20,251 nucleotides of DNA from an uncultured Chloroflexota bacterium (GTDB lineage: Bacteria > Chloroflexota > Dehalococcoidia > CAUJGQ01), in contig CALFMN010000185.1 in the NCBI GenBank assembly GCA_937879875.1, forward strand, positions 1-20,251. Reading direction: 5' to 3'. The position numbers were made by a program, and so were the translations under genes. This document shows positions 1 to 5,748 of this stretch, one piece after another; within the stretch, counting starts at the first letter, position 1, and every line of letters starts with the position of its first letter. The notes below the pieces were generated by a model. That model was not told the origin of the DNA. It was given only the letters and a program-made list of their open reading frames with translations, and did not search any database.

Positions 1-150
1 TGGCGTTAATGTCGCCTGATCCGAGCCGATCGCCGGTTGCCGGCGCATAGCCGTCCGACGGCGCTGCACGAACCGTGGCGGCCAAAGCCACCCAACACAT
101 GGTCGCTTATACCGCCTGACGCCAAAGAGCAGTGCTCGTCCGCGCCTTTC

Positions 151-199
151 GGCCCTCATCCTCTCATCTCTCCTTCCCCCAATCCTGGAGGGAAGGAGA
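151..199 (+). repeat. Stem-loop repeat, left unit
   Basis: The unit begins with GGCCCTCAT (151-159), continues as a pyrimidine tract, and then folds into a 10-bp stem: TCTCCTTCCC at 169-178 pairs with GGGAAGGAGA at 190-199 around an 11-nt loop. The same GGCCCTCAT start plus pyrimidine tract plus stem occurs in opposite orientation at 419-333, so the two appear to be members of one repeat family. A role as a transcription terminator or as a short mobile repeat is possible; the sequence does not decide. Confidence 0.5.
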
Positions 200-332
200 C
201 GATCCAGCCCGAAGCGTTCCGTGGCCGGCTCGGTTAGCCCGATGCCGTTCTGGTACGTTGATGCCTCTGGGACGCTTGCACGTGCGCAGGCCGCGCTACC
301 ACGCCAGCGCTCGCCCTAGCTCCGCACGATCG

Positions 333-419
333 CCCCTTCTCTCCCATACGCTCGTCGAACGTGGCAGATCTCCTGCCCGTTGTGTATGGGAGAGAAGGGG
401 GACGGGGGTTATGAGGGCC
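333..419 (-). repeat. Stem-loop repeat, right unit, just downstream of rpsI
   Basis: Read on the minus strand it begins GGCCCTCAT (419-411), follows with a C-rich tract, and forms a perfect 17-bp stem (333-349 pairing with 384-400) around a 34-nt loop. It starts 5 nt past the rpsI stop codon, so it is the first structure in the transcript 3' end and could stop transcription or protect the mRNA from 3' exonucleases. There is no U-run after the stem, so a classical intrinsic terminator is not supported. Confidence 0.55.
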
Positions 420-423
420 GCGT

Positions 424-822
424 CTAGCGCTTGGTGTACTGCGGCGCTTTGCGGGCGCGCTTGAGACCGTACTTCTTGCGCTCTTTCATGCGCGCATCGC
501 GCGTGAGCAGGCCGGCCTTGCGCAGCGTGGGCTTCAGGTTCTCGTCCGCCACCACCAGCGCCCGCGAGATGCCGTGCGAGATCGCGCCGGCCCAGCCCGT
601 GATGCCGCCGCCTTCGACCTTGATCTGCACGTTGAAGCGACCGGCCTGGCCCGTGACGCGCAGCGGCTGCTGCACGACGGCCTGGTGCAGCGGCCGCGTG
701 AAGACCTCCTCCAGCGTCTTGCCGTTGACCACGATCGTGCCGGTGCCAGGGTAGAGCCGGCAGCGGGCGACGGAGGTTTTGCGCCGGCCGGTGCCGTGAA
801 AGTAGTGCTCGTGCTGCATCAT
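424..822 (-). CDS. rpsI: 30S ribosomal protein S9
   Basis: This 132-residue protein is S9, whose C-terminal tail reaches the P-site tRNA in the small subunit. The N-terminal GTGRRKTSVARCRL motif (about residues 10-23), the internal GGGITGWAGAISHGISRAL stretch and the basic C-terminus ending APQYTKR are all characteristic, and the length is normal. The start is the first of two adjacent ATG codons (822 and 819). It lies 10 nt after an AGGAGG and overlaps the rplM stop as ATGA, implying translational coupling with L13, its usual partner. It is the last gene of the cluster. Confidence 0.97.
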   Translation of the reverse strand: MMQHEHYFHGTGRRKTSVARCRLYPGTGTIVVNGKTLEEVFTRPLHQAVVQQPLRVTGQAGRFNVQIKVEGGGITGWAGAISHGISRALVVADENLKPTLRKAGLLTRDARMKERKKYGLKRARKAPQYTKR

Positions 823-1529
823 GACTGGCCGGCCTCCTCGGCTTCCTCAGCCGTCGCGTTCTGGTCTGGGGACTGCGCTTCGGCCTCAGCCTCGGGCGCG
901 GCCAACTCAGCGACCGGGGCTTCGCCTGCGGGCAGCGCGGCGACTGGTTCTTCGGCGGCCGGAAGCTGCGCCGAGGGTGCCTGCGTCAGCGGCACCGCGC
1001 CGGCCAGCGCCGCCGCATTCTCCGTCGCGGTCGCGGCGAGTTCCGGCCGGGCTGCGGCCTGCTTCGCACGGCCACGGCCCGGCGGCGGCGGCTGCGAGAG
1101 TGCAGGCTGGGCCGGGCCGTTCACCTGCGCGGCATGCGGATGCTCGGGGCCGACATAGACCTTGAGATGGCCGTGCAGCGAGCGGCCGAGGCGGTTATGC
1201 GGCAGCATGCCGAAGATCGCCTTCTCCACGACGCGCGCCGGGTTGCGCTCGATCTGCTCGCGGATCGAGCGGATCTTGAGGCCGCCCGGGTACTGCGAGT
1301 GGCTGTAGTAGCGCTTCTGCTCCAACTTCTGGCCCGTCAGCGCGACTTTCTCGGCGTTGACCACGACGACATAATCGCCGGTGTCCAGATGCGGCGCGTA
1401 GGTCACCTTGTGCTTGCCGCGGATCAGGCTCGCGGCCTGCGTGGCCAGCCGGCCCAGCGGTTTGTTGCTGGCGTCGAGCACATGCCAGGTGCGGCGCACC
1501 TCGGCCGCGGTCGTGCTGTAGGTCTTCAT
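819..1529 (-). CDS. rplM: 50S ribosomal protein L13 with long acidic C-terminal tail
   Basis: Residues 1-137 are a full L13, an early-assembly 50S protein: a WHVLDASNKPLGRLAT-type N-terminus, then GDYVVVVNAEKVALTG, HSQYPGGLK and GMLPHNRLGRSLHGHLKVYVGPEHPH. The family is normally about 140-150 residues, but this protein has 236. The extra roughly 100 residues (138-236) are rich in Ala, Pro and Glu, basic at first (GRGRAKQ) and acidic at the end, and look disordered. There is no frameshift, because the tail runs straight into the ATGA overlap with rpsI. GGTGAG precedes the ATG by 5 nt. A CRISPR-like repeat lies 21 nt upstream. Confidence 0.96.
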   Translation of the reverse strand: MKTYSTTAAEVRRTWHVLDASNKPLGRLATQAASLIRGKHKVTYAPHLDTGDYVVVVNAEKVALTGQKLEQKRYYSHSQYPGGLKIRSIREQIERNPARVVEKAIFGMLPHNRLGRSLHGHLKVYVGPEHPHAAQVNGPAQPALSQPPPPGRGRAKQAAARPELAATATENAAALAGAVPLTQAPSAQLPAAEEPVAALPAGEAPVAELAAPEAEAEAQSPDQNATAEEAEEAGQS

Positions 1530-1550
1530 GCCGTCTCACCCACTACGTTT

Positions 1551-1587
1551 GTTTCAATCCTCACCCGGCGGCTATGCCGGGTGCGAC
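1551..1587 (-). repeat. Solo CRISPR-direct-repeat-like element upstream of rplM
   Basis: This 37-bp sequence reads, in the mRNA sense, GTCGCACCCGGC, a 6-nt loop segment (ATAGCC), then GCCGGGTGAGGATTGAAAC. An 8-bp stem (CACCCGGC with GCCGGGTG) is perfect. It matches the two other copies in the window except inside the loop, where it has ATAGCC instead of CTCACC. The terminal ATTGAAAC equals the 8-nt crRNA tag common to many type I repeats. It lies 21 nt upstream of the rplM start and 28 nt downstream of the truA stop. No spacers and no second repeat adjoin it. Confidence 0.75.
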
Positions 1588-1615
1588 GCGATTGTGGGCA
1601 TCGCCCTCCGGGTGC

Positions 1616-2395
1616 TCACGTATCACCAACCTCGAATCGCAGCTCCGCGTAGGCCACGTCCACCAGGCAGAGCCCCTCCGGCGGCGCCGCCGGGCCGGCG
1701 GCGCCCGGCCGCGGCTCGTGCAGCCACGTCGCGATCTCCTGTTCGCACAGCCGGCCTCGGCCTAGCTCCACCAAGACTCCCACCATCCGCCGCACCTGAT
1801 GTGGCAGGAAGGCGTTCGCCCTGAACTCCAATCGCAGCAGCCGGCCTTCGCGGGCCACGGCCGCCTCGTGCATCATCCGCAGCGTCGTGGCGTCCGCCTG
1901 CTTCAGCGTCGCCGCGAACGAGGCGAAATCGTGTTCTCCGACCAGCAACGCCGCGGCCCGCTGCATCGCCGCATCGTCCAGCACATGGCGCACGTGCCAG
2001 GCGGAGCGGCGCAGCAGCGGCGAGCGAAACTCCGCGTTCCAGACCTGGTAGCGATACCGCCGCCAGAGCGCCCGACGCCGTGGATCGAAGCCGGCCGGCG
2101 CTTCGGTGGCCGCGACGACTGCAATGTCGGCCGGCAGCCGTGCGTTCAACGCTCGCTGCAGCGTTCCGGCCGACCAGCGAGCAGGCACCTCGATCGCCGC
2201 AACCTGCCCCGCCGCATGGACGCCGGCATCGGTTCTGCCGGCAAACCGCACCCGCAGCGGCCGCCCGGCCAGCGGCGCAAGCGCCCGCTCAAGCTCGCCC
2301 TGGATCGACGGCCCATTCTGTTGCAGTTGCGAGCCGCAATAGTTCGTCCCGTCGTACTCCAGCCGCAGTGCGAAGGTTCGCTCTTGCTCCTCCAG
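1616..2395 (-). CDS. truA: tRNA pseudouridine(38-40) synthase TruA, apparent CTG start
   Basis: TruA converts uridines 38-40 of the tRNA anticodon arm to pseudouridine. The N-terminal motif LEYDGTNYCGSQLQQNG (residues 12-28) and the catalytic motif AGRTDAGVHAAGQV with Asp56 are intact, followed by FLPHQVRRMVG near the C-terminus. In this frame no ATG, GTG or TTG occurs between the conserved N-terminus and the rplQ coding region. The nearest GTG (2251) would remove the first 48 residues, including YDGT. I therefore place the start at CTG 2395-2393, which follows AGGAAG by 5 nt and gives 259 residues, a normal family length. A sequence error or frameshift remains possible. The gene sits 26 nt after rplQ. 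Confidence 0.85.
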   Translation of the reverse strand: MEEQERTFALRLEYDGTNYCGSQLQQNGPSIQGELERALAPLAGRPLRVRFAGRTDAGVHAAGQVAAIEVPARWSAGTLQRALNARLPADIAVVAATEAPAGFDPRRRALWRRYRYQVWNAEFRSPLLRRSAWHVRHVLDDAAMQRAAALLVGEHDFASFAATLKQADATTLRMMHEAAVAREGRLLRLEFRANAFLPHQVRRMVGVLVELGRGRLCEQEIATWLHEPRPGAAGPAAPPEGLCLVDVAYAELRFEVGDT

Positions 2396-2421
2396 TGTCG
2401 CTTCCTGCTGCCGCGCCGGCG

Positions 2422-2772
2422 CTAGACAAGCTCGATGATCGCCATGTTCGCGCCGTCGCCCAGGCGCGGCCCGAGCTTGATGATGCGCGTGTAGCCGCCC
2501 GGCCGCTCGGCATAGCGCGGACCCAGCTCCGAAAAGACATGCGTCACCACATCCGAGTCGTAGACGACGCGCAACGCCTGCCGGCGCGCATGCACGGTGC
2601 CGTCTTTGCCGAGCGTGATGATCTTTTCCGCCATCGGCCGGATCTCTTTCGCCTTCGGCTCCGTCGTCTTGATCCGGCCGTAGCGCAGCAGATCGGTGAC
2701 CAGGTTGCGGAACATCGCCGTGCGGTGGCCGGTGTTCCGGTCGAACTTGCGGCCGCTTACGCCGTGTCGCAT
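2422..2772 (-). CDS. rplQ: 50S ribosomal protein L17
   Basis: L17 is a large-subunit protein near the exit-tunnel side of the 50S particle. The protein has 116 residues, a normal length, with the typical start MRHGVSGRKFDRNTGHR, then FRNLVTDLLRYGRIKTTEPKAKE and a C-terminus with GGYTRIIKLGPRLGDGANMAIIELV. It follows rpoA by 27 nt, the standard last position of an alpha operon. The Shine-Dalgarno is weak (GAG only), which suggests reinitiation from rpoA. Confidence 0.97.
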   Translation of the reverse strand: MRHGVSGRKFDRNTGHRTAMFRNLVTDLLRYGRIKTTEPKAKEIRPMAEKIITLGKDGTVHARRQALRVVYDSDVVTHVFSELGPRYAERPGGYTRIIKLGPRLGDGANMAIIELV

Positions 2773-2799
2773 CGCAGATCTCAGCAGCGCCGCGAGGCG

Positions 2800-3906
2800 C
2801 TACTCCTCCTCGTCGTCTTCGCGGCGGCGCAGGAAGTCGATCCCGCTCGACGCGTCGGATTTGCCGCGCAGCGCTTCCATCAGCGCCGCGCCCAGCGTGC
2901 CCAGCTCTTCCTCGTCTTCTTCGGTCTCGTCGTCTCCCAACGCCGCCGAAGACGGGCTGGCGGTGAGCGCCGACGGGTCGAGGAACCCCATCTCCACGAG
3001 TTTGTCGCGCAGCTCATCGTACGACTTGCGGCCGAAGTTGCGCAGCGAAAGCAACTCGTCCTCGCTCTTCTCCAGCACCTGGCCGACGGTCATCAGACCG
3101 CTGCGCTTGAGGCAGTTGTAGGCGCGCACGGAGAGGTTGAGGTCTTCGATCGGCGTATTGTAGCGGTCGGGCGGCAGCATCGAGACCGGGCCGAGACCCC
3201 TGTCGTCGCGCTGCACGGTCGGGCGGCCGAGGTGGCTGAACAGCGAGAAGTGCGCGATCAGCATATCCGACGCCTGGGCCACGGCCTCCTGGTCGCTAAT
3301 CGTGCCGTCCGTCCAGACTTCGAGCGTGAGCTTATCGTAGCTGGAGGCAGCGCCTTCGCCGCGGATGCGCTCGACGTTGTAATTGACGCGGCGCACGGGC
3401 GTGAAGATCGCATCCACCGGAATCATGCCGATCTGCATGCCGCCGGCCGCGCCCGCGGCCACGTAGCCGTGGCCACGTTCGACGGTCAGCTCGACCGTCA
3501 GGCGGGCATTGTCATCGTCCAGCGTGGCCAGGTGAAGCTGCGGGTTGACGATCTCAAAGTCGGCGGTCGGCTGAATCTGGCCGGCCGTCACCTCGCCCGC
3601 ACCCTGCACTTCGAGATAGAGTTTGCCGGGCCGGTCCGAGTACGACTGCAGGCGCACCTCTTTGAGGTTCAGCAGGAACTCGGTGGTGTCCTCCTTCATG
3701 CCGGCGATCGTGGAGAACTCGTGGTCGACCTCGTCGATGCGCACGGCCGTGATCGCGGCGCCGGGCAGTGAGCTGAGCAGCACCCGCCGCAGCGCGTTGC
3801 CGAGCGTGGTGCCGAAGCCCGCCGGGAGCGGCTGCACGACCAGGCGCGACGGGCGGCCCTCCTCGCTCTCTTCGATTTCGATTTGCGGTGTTACTAGTTG
3901 GGTCAA
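2800..3906 (-). CDS. rpoA: DNA-directed RNA polymerase alpha subunit, TTG start, acidic tail
   Basis: The alpha subunit dimerises to nucleate RNA polymerase assembly. Residues 1 to about 230 form the N-terminal domain with LPAGFGTTLGNALRRVLLSSLPG (28-50), the dimer and beta contact region. Residues about 245-310 form the C-terminal DNA/activator-binding domain with LNLSVRAYNCLKRSGL and LLSLRNFGRKSYDELRDKL. An ATG farther upstream (4029) would overlap rpsD by 53 nt. The TTG at 3906 instead follows GGGGAGGA by 6 nt and gives the normal start TQLVTPQIEIEE. The protein is 368 residues against a usual 310-330. Residues 311-368 form an acidic tail (GDDETEEDEEEL ... RREDDEEE). Confidence 0.95.
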   Translation of the reverse strand: MTQLVTPQIEIEESEEGRPSRLVVQPLPAGFGTTLGNALRRVLLSSLPGAAITAVRIDEVDHEFSTIAGMKEDTTEFLLNLKEVRLQSYSDRPGKLYLEVQGAGEVTAGQIQPTADFEIVNPQLHLATLDDDNARLTVELTVERGHGYVAAGAAGGMQIGMIPVDAIFTPVRRVNYNVERIRGEGAASSYDKLTLEVWTDGTISDQEAVAQASDMLIAHFSLFSHLGRPTVQRDDRGLGPVSMLPPDRYNTPIEDLNLSVRAYNCLKRSGLMTVGQVLEKSEDELLSLRNFGRKSYDELRDKLVEMGFLDPSALTASPSSAALGDDETEEDEEELGTLGAALMEALRGKSDASSGIDFLRRREDDEEE

Positions 3907-3918
3907 CGATGTTCCTCC

Positions 3919-3935
3919 CCGGGCGGCCTGCCCGG
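3919..3935 (-). promoter_or_regulatory. Hairpin abutting the rpoA Shine-Dalgarno
   Basis: CCGGGC (3935-3930 in mRNA sense) pairs with GCCCGG (3924-3919) around a 5-nt loop. The SD sequence GGAGGA begins immediately after the stem and the TTG start follows 6 nt later. A GC-only stem this close to the ribosome binding site could tune rpoA translation. That role is inferred from position alone. Confidence 0.4.
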
Positions 3936-3976
3936 TCTCCGATTCCTCTGCCGCAAATCCCCGGGCGAGTGGGTGG

Positions 3977-4603
3977 TTAGCGAGAGTAATATTCGACAAT
4001 GACGCTCTCATCAAAGGTGCGGTCGGCATCGGCGCGCACGGGGGCGCCGGTGACGCGGCCGATCATTTGCTCGCGCTCGAGGGCGAGCCAGCTCGGCGTC
4101 GCCGTCGACTGCGCCATCGCCTCGCGAACCTTGAAGTACTCCGTTGTGCGGCCGCCCGGCGTCCAGCCGATCACGTCGCCGATCTTCACCTGGGCCGAAG
4201 GAATGTCCGTCTTGCGGCCGTTGAGCGCGATGTGGCCGTGGCGGACGATCTGCCGGCCTTGGTCGCGCGAGTCGGCCCAGCCGAGGCGATGCACGACGTT
4301 ATCGAGCCGCTGCTCGAGCAGGCGCACGAGGTTATCGCCGGTGACGCCCGGCCGGCGCGCGGCCTCGGCGTAGTAGATGCGGAACTGCTTTTCGAGCACG
4401 CCGTAGGCGAAGCGGGCCTTCTGCTTCTCGCGCAACTGCAGACCGCGGTCCGACACTTTGCGCCGGCGCGTGCTGCGCGGTCCGGGCGGCTGGTTGCGCC
4501 GTTCGATCGCGCACTTCGGTCCCATGCAGCGCTCGCCCTTGAGAAACAGCTTCTCGCCGTGCCGGCGGCAGACCCGGCAATCCGGGCCCGTGTATCGCGC
4601 CAT
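3977..4603 (-). CDS. rpsD: 30S ribosomal protein S4, zinc-binding type
   Basis: S4 is a primary 16S rRNA binding protein that starts 30S assembly and, in many bacteria, represses the alpha operon. The protein has 208 residues. Its N-terminus MARYTGPDCRVCRRHGEK carries a Cys pair, followed by KGERCMGPKC, which together give the four-cysteine zinc form. The S4 RNA-binding domain is seen in LEQRLDNVVHRLGWADSRDQ and GHIALNGRKTDIPSAQVKIGDVI. The ATG at 4603 follows AGAGGA by about 8 nt; upstream in-frame starts would read through the tetranucleotide tract and the CRISPR-like repeat. The gene lies between rpsK and rpoA, as usual. Confidence 0.97.
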   Translation of the reverse strand: MARYTGPDCRVCRRHGEKLFLKGERCMGPKCAIERRNQPPGPRSTRRRKVSDRGLQLREKQKARFAYGVLEKQFRIYYAEAARRPGVTGDNLVRLLEQRLDNVVHRLGWADSRDQGRQIVRHGHIALNGRKTDIPSAQVKIGDVIGWTPGGRTTEYFKVREAMAQSTATPSWLALEREQMIGRVTGAPVRADADRTFDESVIVEYYSR

Positions 4604-4616
4604 TGATTGGTTCCTC

Positions 4617-4640
4617 TCGTTCGTTCGTTCGTTCGTTCGT
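4617..4640. repeat. Tetranucleotide tract (TCGT)6 upstream of rpsD
   Basis: Six uninterrupted copies of TCGT (ACGA in the mRNA sense) fill the space between the CRISPR-like repeat and the rpsD Shine-Dalgarno, whose AGAGGA core begins about 4 nt away. The tract overlaps the last 2 nt of the 37-bp repeat. Such tracts can change copy number by slippage, and here any change would alter only the leader, not the protein. Confidence 0.9.
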
Positions 4641-4675
4641 TTCAATCCTCACCCGGCGGTGAGGCCGGGTGCGAC
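4639..4675 (-). repeat. Solo CRISPR-direct-repeat-like element upstream of rpsD
   Basis: The 37-bp sequence is GTCGCACCCGGC, loop CTCACC, GCCGGGTGAGGATTGAAAC in the mRNA sense, identical at every base to the copy at 12689-12725. The 8-bp stem is CACCCGGC with GCCGGGTG. Its 3' end (ATTGAAAC) faces rpsD, 35 nt before the ATG, with the tetranucleotide tract between. It stands alone, with no spacer-repeat periodicity on either side. Confidence 0.8.
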
Positions 4676-4705
4676 ACTTCGCCTTGCCCTCAAACAGACA
4701 GATCG

Positions 4706-4737
4706 CCGGCCCGCGGACCTGCCGGTCGCCGGGCCGG
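4706..4737 (-). terminator. GC-rich hairpin after rpsK, possible attenuator
   Basis: CCGGCCCG (mRNA sense, 4737-4730) pairs with CGGGCCGG (4713-4706) as a perfect 8-bp stem with a 16-nt loop, 32 nt past the rpsK stop. It is followed in the transcript by CGATCTGTCTGTTTG, which is T-enriched but not a true run. It could weaken read-through into rpsD or stabilise the upstream mRNA. It is not a convincing full terminator. Confidence 0.3.
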
Positions 4738-4769
4738 TGCTGGCCGCGGTCGCTCAGTTCGTGGCCGGC

Positions 4770-5183
4770 CTATACGCGCCGCCGCTTGGGCGGGCGGCAG
4801 CCGTTGTGCGGCACCGGGGTGACGTCGCGGATGCTCAGCACCAGCAGGCCGGCGGACTGCAAGGCGCGGATCGCGGCCTCGCGCCCGCTGCCTGGCCCTC
4901 GGACAAAGACCTCGACCTGGCGCAGCCCGTGTTCCATCGCGCGGCGGGCGGCGCCTTCGGCCGCGATCTGCGCGGCGTAGGGCGTGCTCTTGCGTGAGCC
5001 TTTGAAATTGGAGCTGCCGGCGCTGCCCCAGGACAGCGCATTGCCGTTCGGGTCGGTCAGCGTAATGATCGTGTTGTTGAAGGTCGACTGCACATAGGCG
5101 CGCCCGCGCGGCACGGACTTGCGTTCACGCCGCTTTCCGCGCTGCGCGCTGCGAGCCCCCGCACGCTGCTGTCTCTCTGCCAT
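4770..5183 (-). CDS. rpsK: 30S ribosomal protein S11
   Basis: S11 forms part of the 30S platform near the mRNA exit and contacts S7 and S18. The protein is 137 residues, with a basic N-terminus, then AYVQSTFNNTIITLTDPNGN, SWGSAGSSNFKGSRKSTPYAAQ, GPGSGREAAIRALQSAGL and the usual ending DVTPVPHNGCRPPKRRRV. I choose the ATG at 5183, preceded by GGAGAGG. The longer open frame to 5339 would overlap rpsM and adds 52 low-complexity residues with no family match. The gene lies between rpsM and rpsD. Confidence 0.97.
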   Translation of the reverse strand: MAERQQRAGARSAQRGKRRERKSVPRGRAYVQSTFNNTIITLTDPNGNALSWGSAGSSNFKGSRKSTPYAAQIAAEGAARRAMEHGLRQVEVFVRGPGSGREAAIRALQSAGLLVLSIRDVTPVPHNGCRPPKRRRV

Positions 5184-5289
5184 ACCCTCTCCATTCGCCG
5201 CCGCACGACGCACCTGCCGCGGCGTGCCTGCCCTGGCGCCCGTGAACCGGCGCCCCGCGCTGCGGCGATCTCCGCGCTGGCCGTCAGAC

Positions 5290-5670
5290 TTACTTCTTGC
5301 CGGCGCGTCGCTTGCCGGCCACCGTGCGGCGGGCGCCACGCTTCGTGCGGGCGTTGGTGCGCGTGCGCTGGCCGTGGACCGGCAGGTTGCGCCGGTGGCG
5401 CAGGCCGCGGTAGCACTGAATATCGATCAGCCGTTGAATGTTTTGCCGCACCTCGCGGCGCAGATCGCCTTCGACGACGTACTGCTTGTCGATGATCTCG
5501 CGCAGGCGGTTGACCTCGTCATCGGTGAGGTCGCGTACGCGCGTGGTCGGTTCGACGCGCGCCTGGTCGATGATCCTGAGCGCGTTGCTCGGCCCGATTC
5601 CGTACAGGTAGCGCAGCGAGATCGCCACGGGCTTGTCGCGTGGGATATCGACGCCGGCGATACGTGCCAT
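5290..5670 (-). CDS. rpsM: 30S ribosomal protein S13
   Basis: S13 lies at the 30S head, touching the P-site tRNA with its C-terminal tail and L5 across the subunit bridge. The 126-residue protein starts MARIAGVDIPRDKPVAISL, has LRYLYGIGPSNALRII, then REVRQNIQRLIDIQCYRGLRHRR and the basic end RTRTNARTKRGARRTVAGKR. Length is normal. AGGA lies only 3 nt before the ATG and GGGAG lies 10 nt before it, so the ribosome binding site is not ideal. It is the first gene of the classical alpha operon, and two strong hairpins precede it. Confidence 0.97.
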   Translation of the reverse strand: MARIAGVDIPRDKPVAISLRYLYGIGPSNALRIIDQARVEPTTRVRDLTDDEVNRLREIIDKQYVVEGDLRREVRQNIQRLIDIQCYRGLRHRRNLPVHGQRTRTNARTKRGARRTVAGKRRAGKK

Positions 5671-5685
5671 CAGTCCTGTTCTCCC

Positions 5686-5737
5686 GGCCCCGCGGGGCCA
5701 AACCCGGCCGCCCCTGCTCTCGCCTCAGGCGGCCGGG
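5686..5737 (-). promoter_or_regulatory. Two tandem hairpins in the rpmJ-rpsM leader
   Basis: In mRNA order, CCCGGCCGCC (5737-5728) pairs perfectly with GGCGGCCGGG (5712-5703) around a 15-nt loop. After TTT, the palindrome GGCCCCGCGGGGCC (5699-5686) forms a second stem 15 nt before the rpsM ATG. Both lie in the 78-nt gap at the head of the alpha operon. This is where the S4-binding translational operator sits in E. coli, but no sequence match to that pseudoknot is claimed. The first stem followed by TTT could also act as a weak attenuator. Confidence 0.5.
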
Positions 5738-5748
5738 AGTCCTTGCTG

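Larger units (their letters stand above)
1..423. other. Gene-free region downstream of rpsI
   Basis: I see no credible gene on either strand. The short open frames on the plus strand have no recognisable product and no convincing ribosome binding site, and no tRNA-like fold with a T-loop consensus is visible. The stretch holds a small hairpin (CGCCGG at 31-36 pairing with CCGGCG at 40-45) and two pyrimidine/purine stem-loop repeats listed separately (151-199 and 333-419). It is the 3' flank of the ribosomal transcript, so terminators would be expected here, but neither strong stem is followed by a clear T-run. Confidence 0.7.

Noticed and set aside
200..332. A tRNA or small RNA gene in the 5' flank
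   Set aside because: I found no cloverleaf arms or T-loop consensus on either strand.
2422..2425. Programmed frameshift joining rplQ and truA
   Set aside because: The frames would fit a -1 shift near the rplQ stop, but there is no slippery heptamer or downstream structure that I can see; a CTG start with an SD is simpler.
2080..3771. Plus-strand open frame of 563 codons opposite rpoA, rplQ and truA
   Set aside because: It is antisense to clearly conserved genes. Its Arg/Ala/His-rich translation is the usual product of a high-GC opposite frame and matches no family I know.
5184..5339. Longer start of rpsK at 5339
   Set aside because: It would overlap rpsM and adds low-complexity sequence; the ATG at 5183 has an SD and the normal S11 length.
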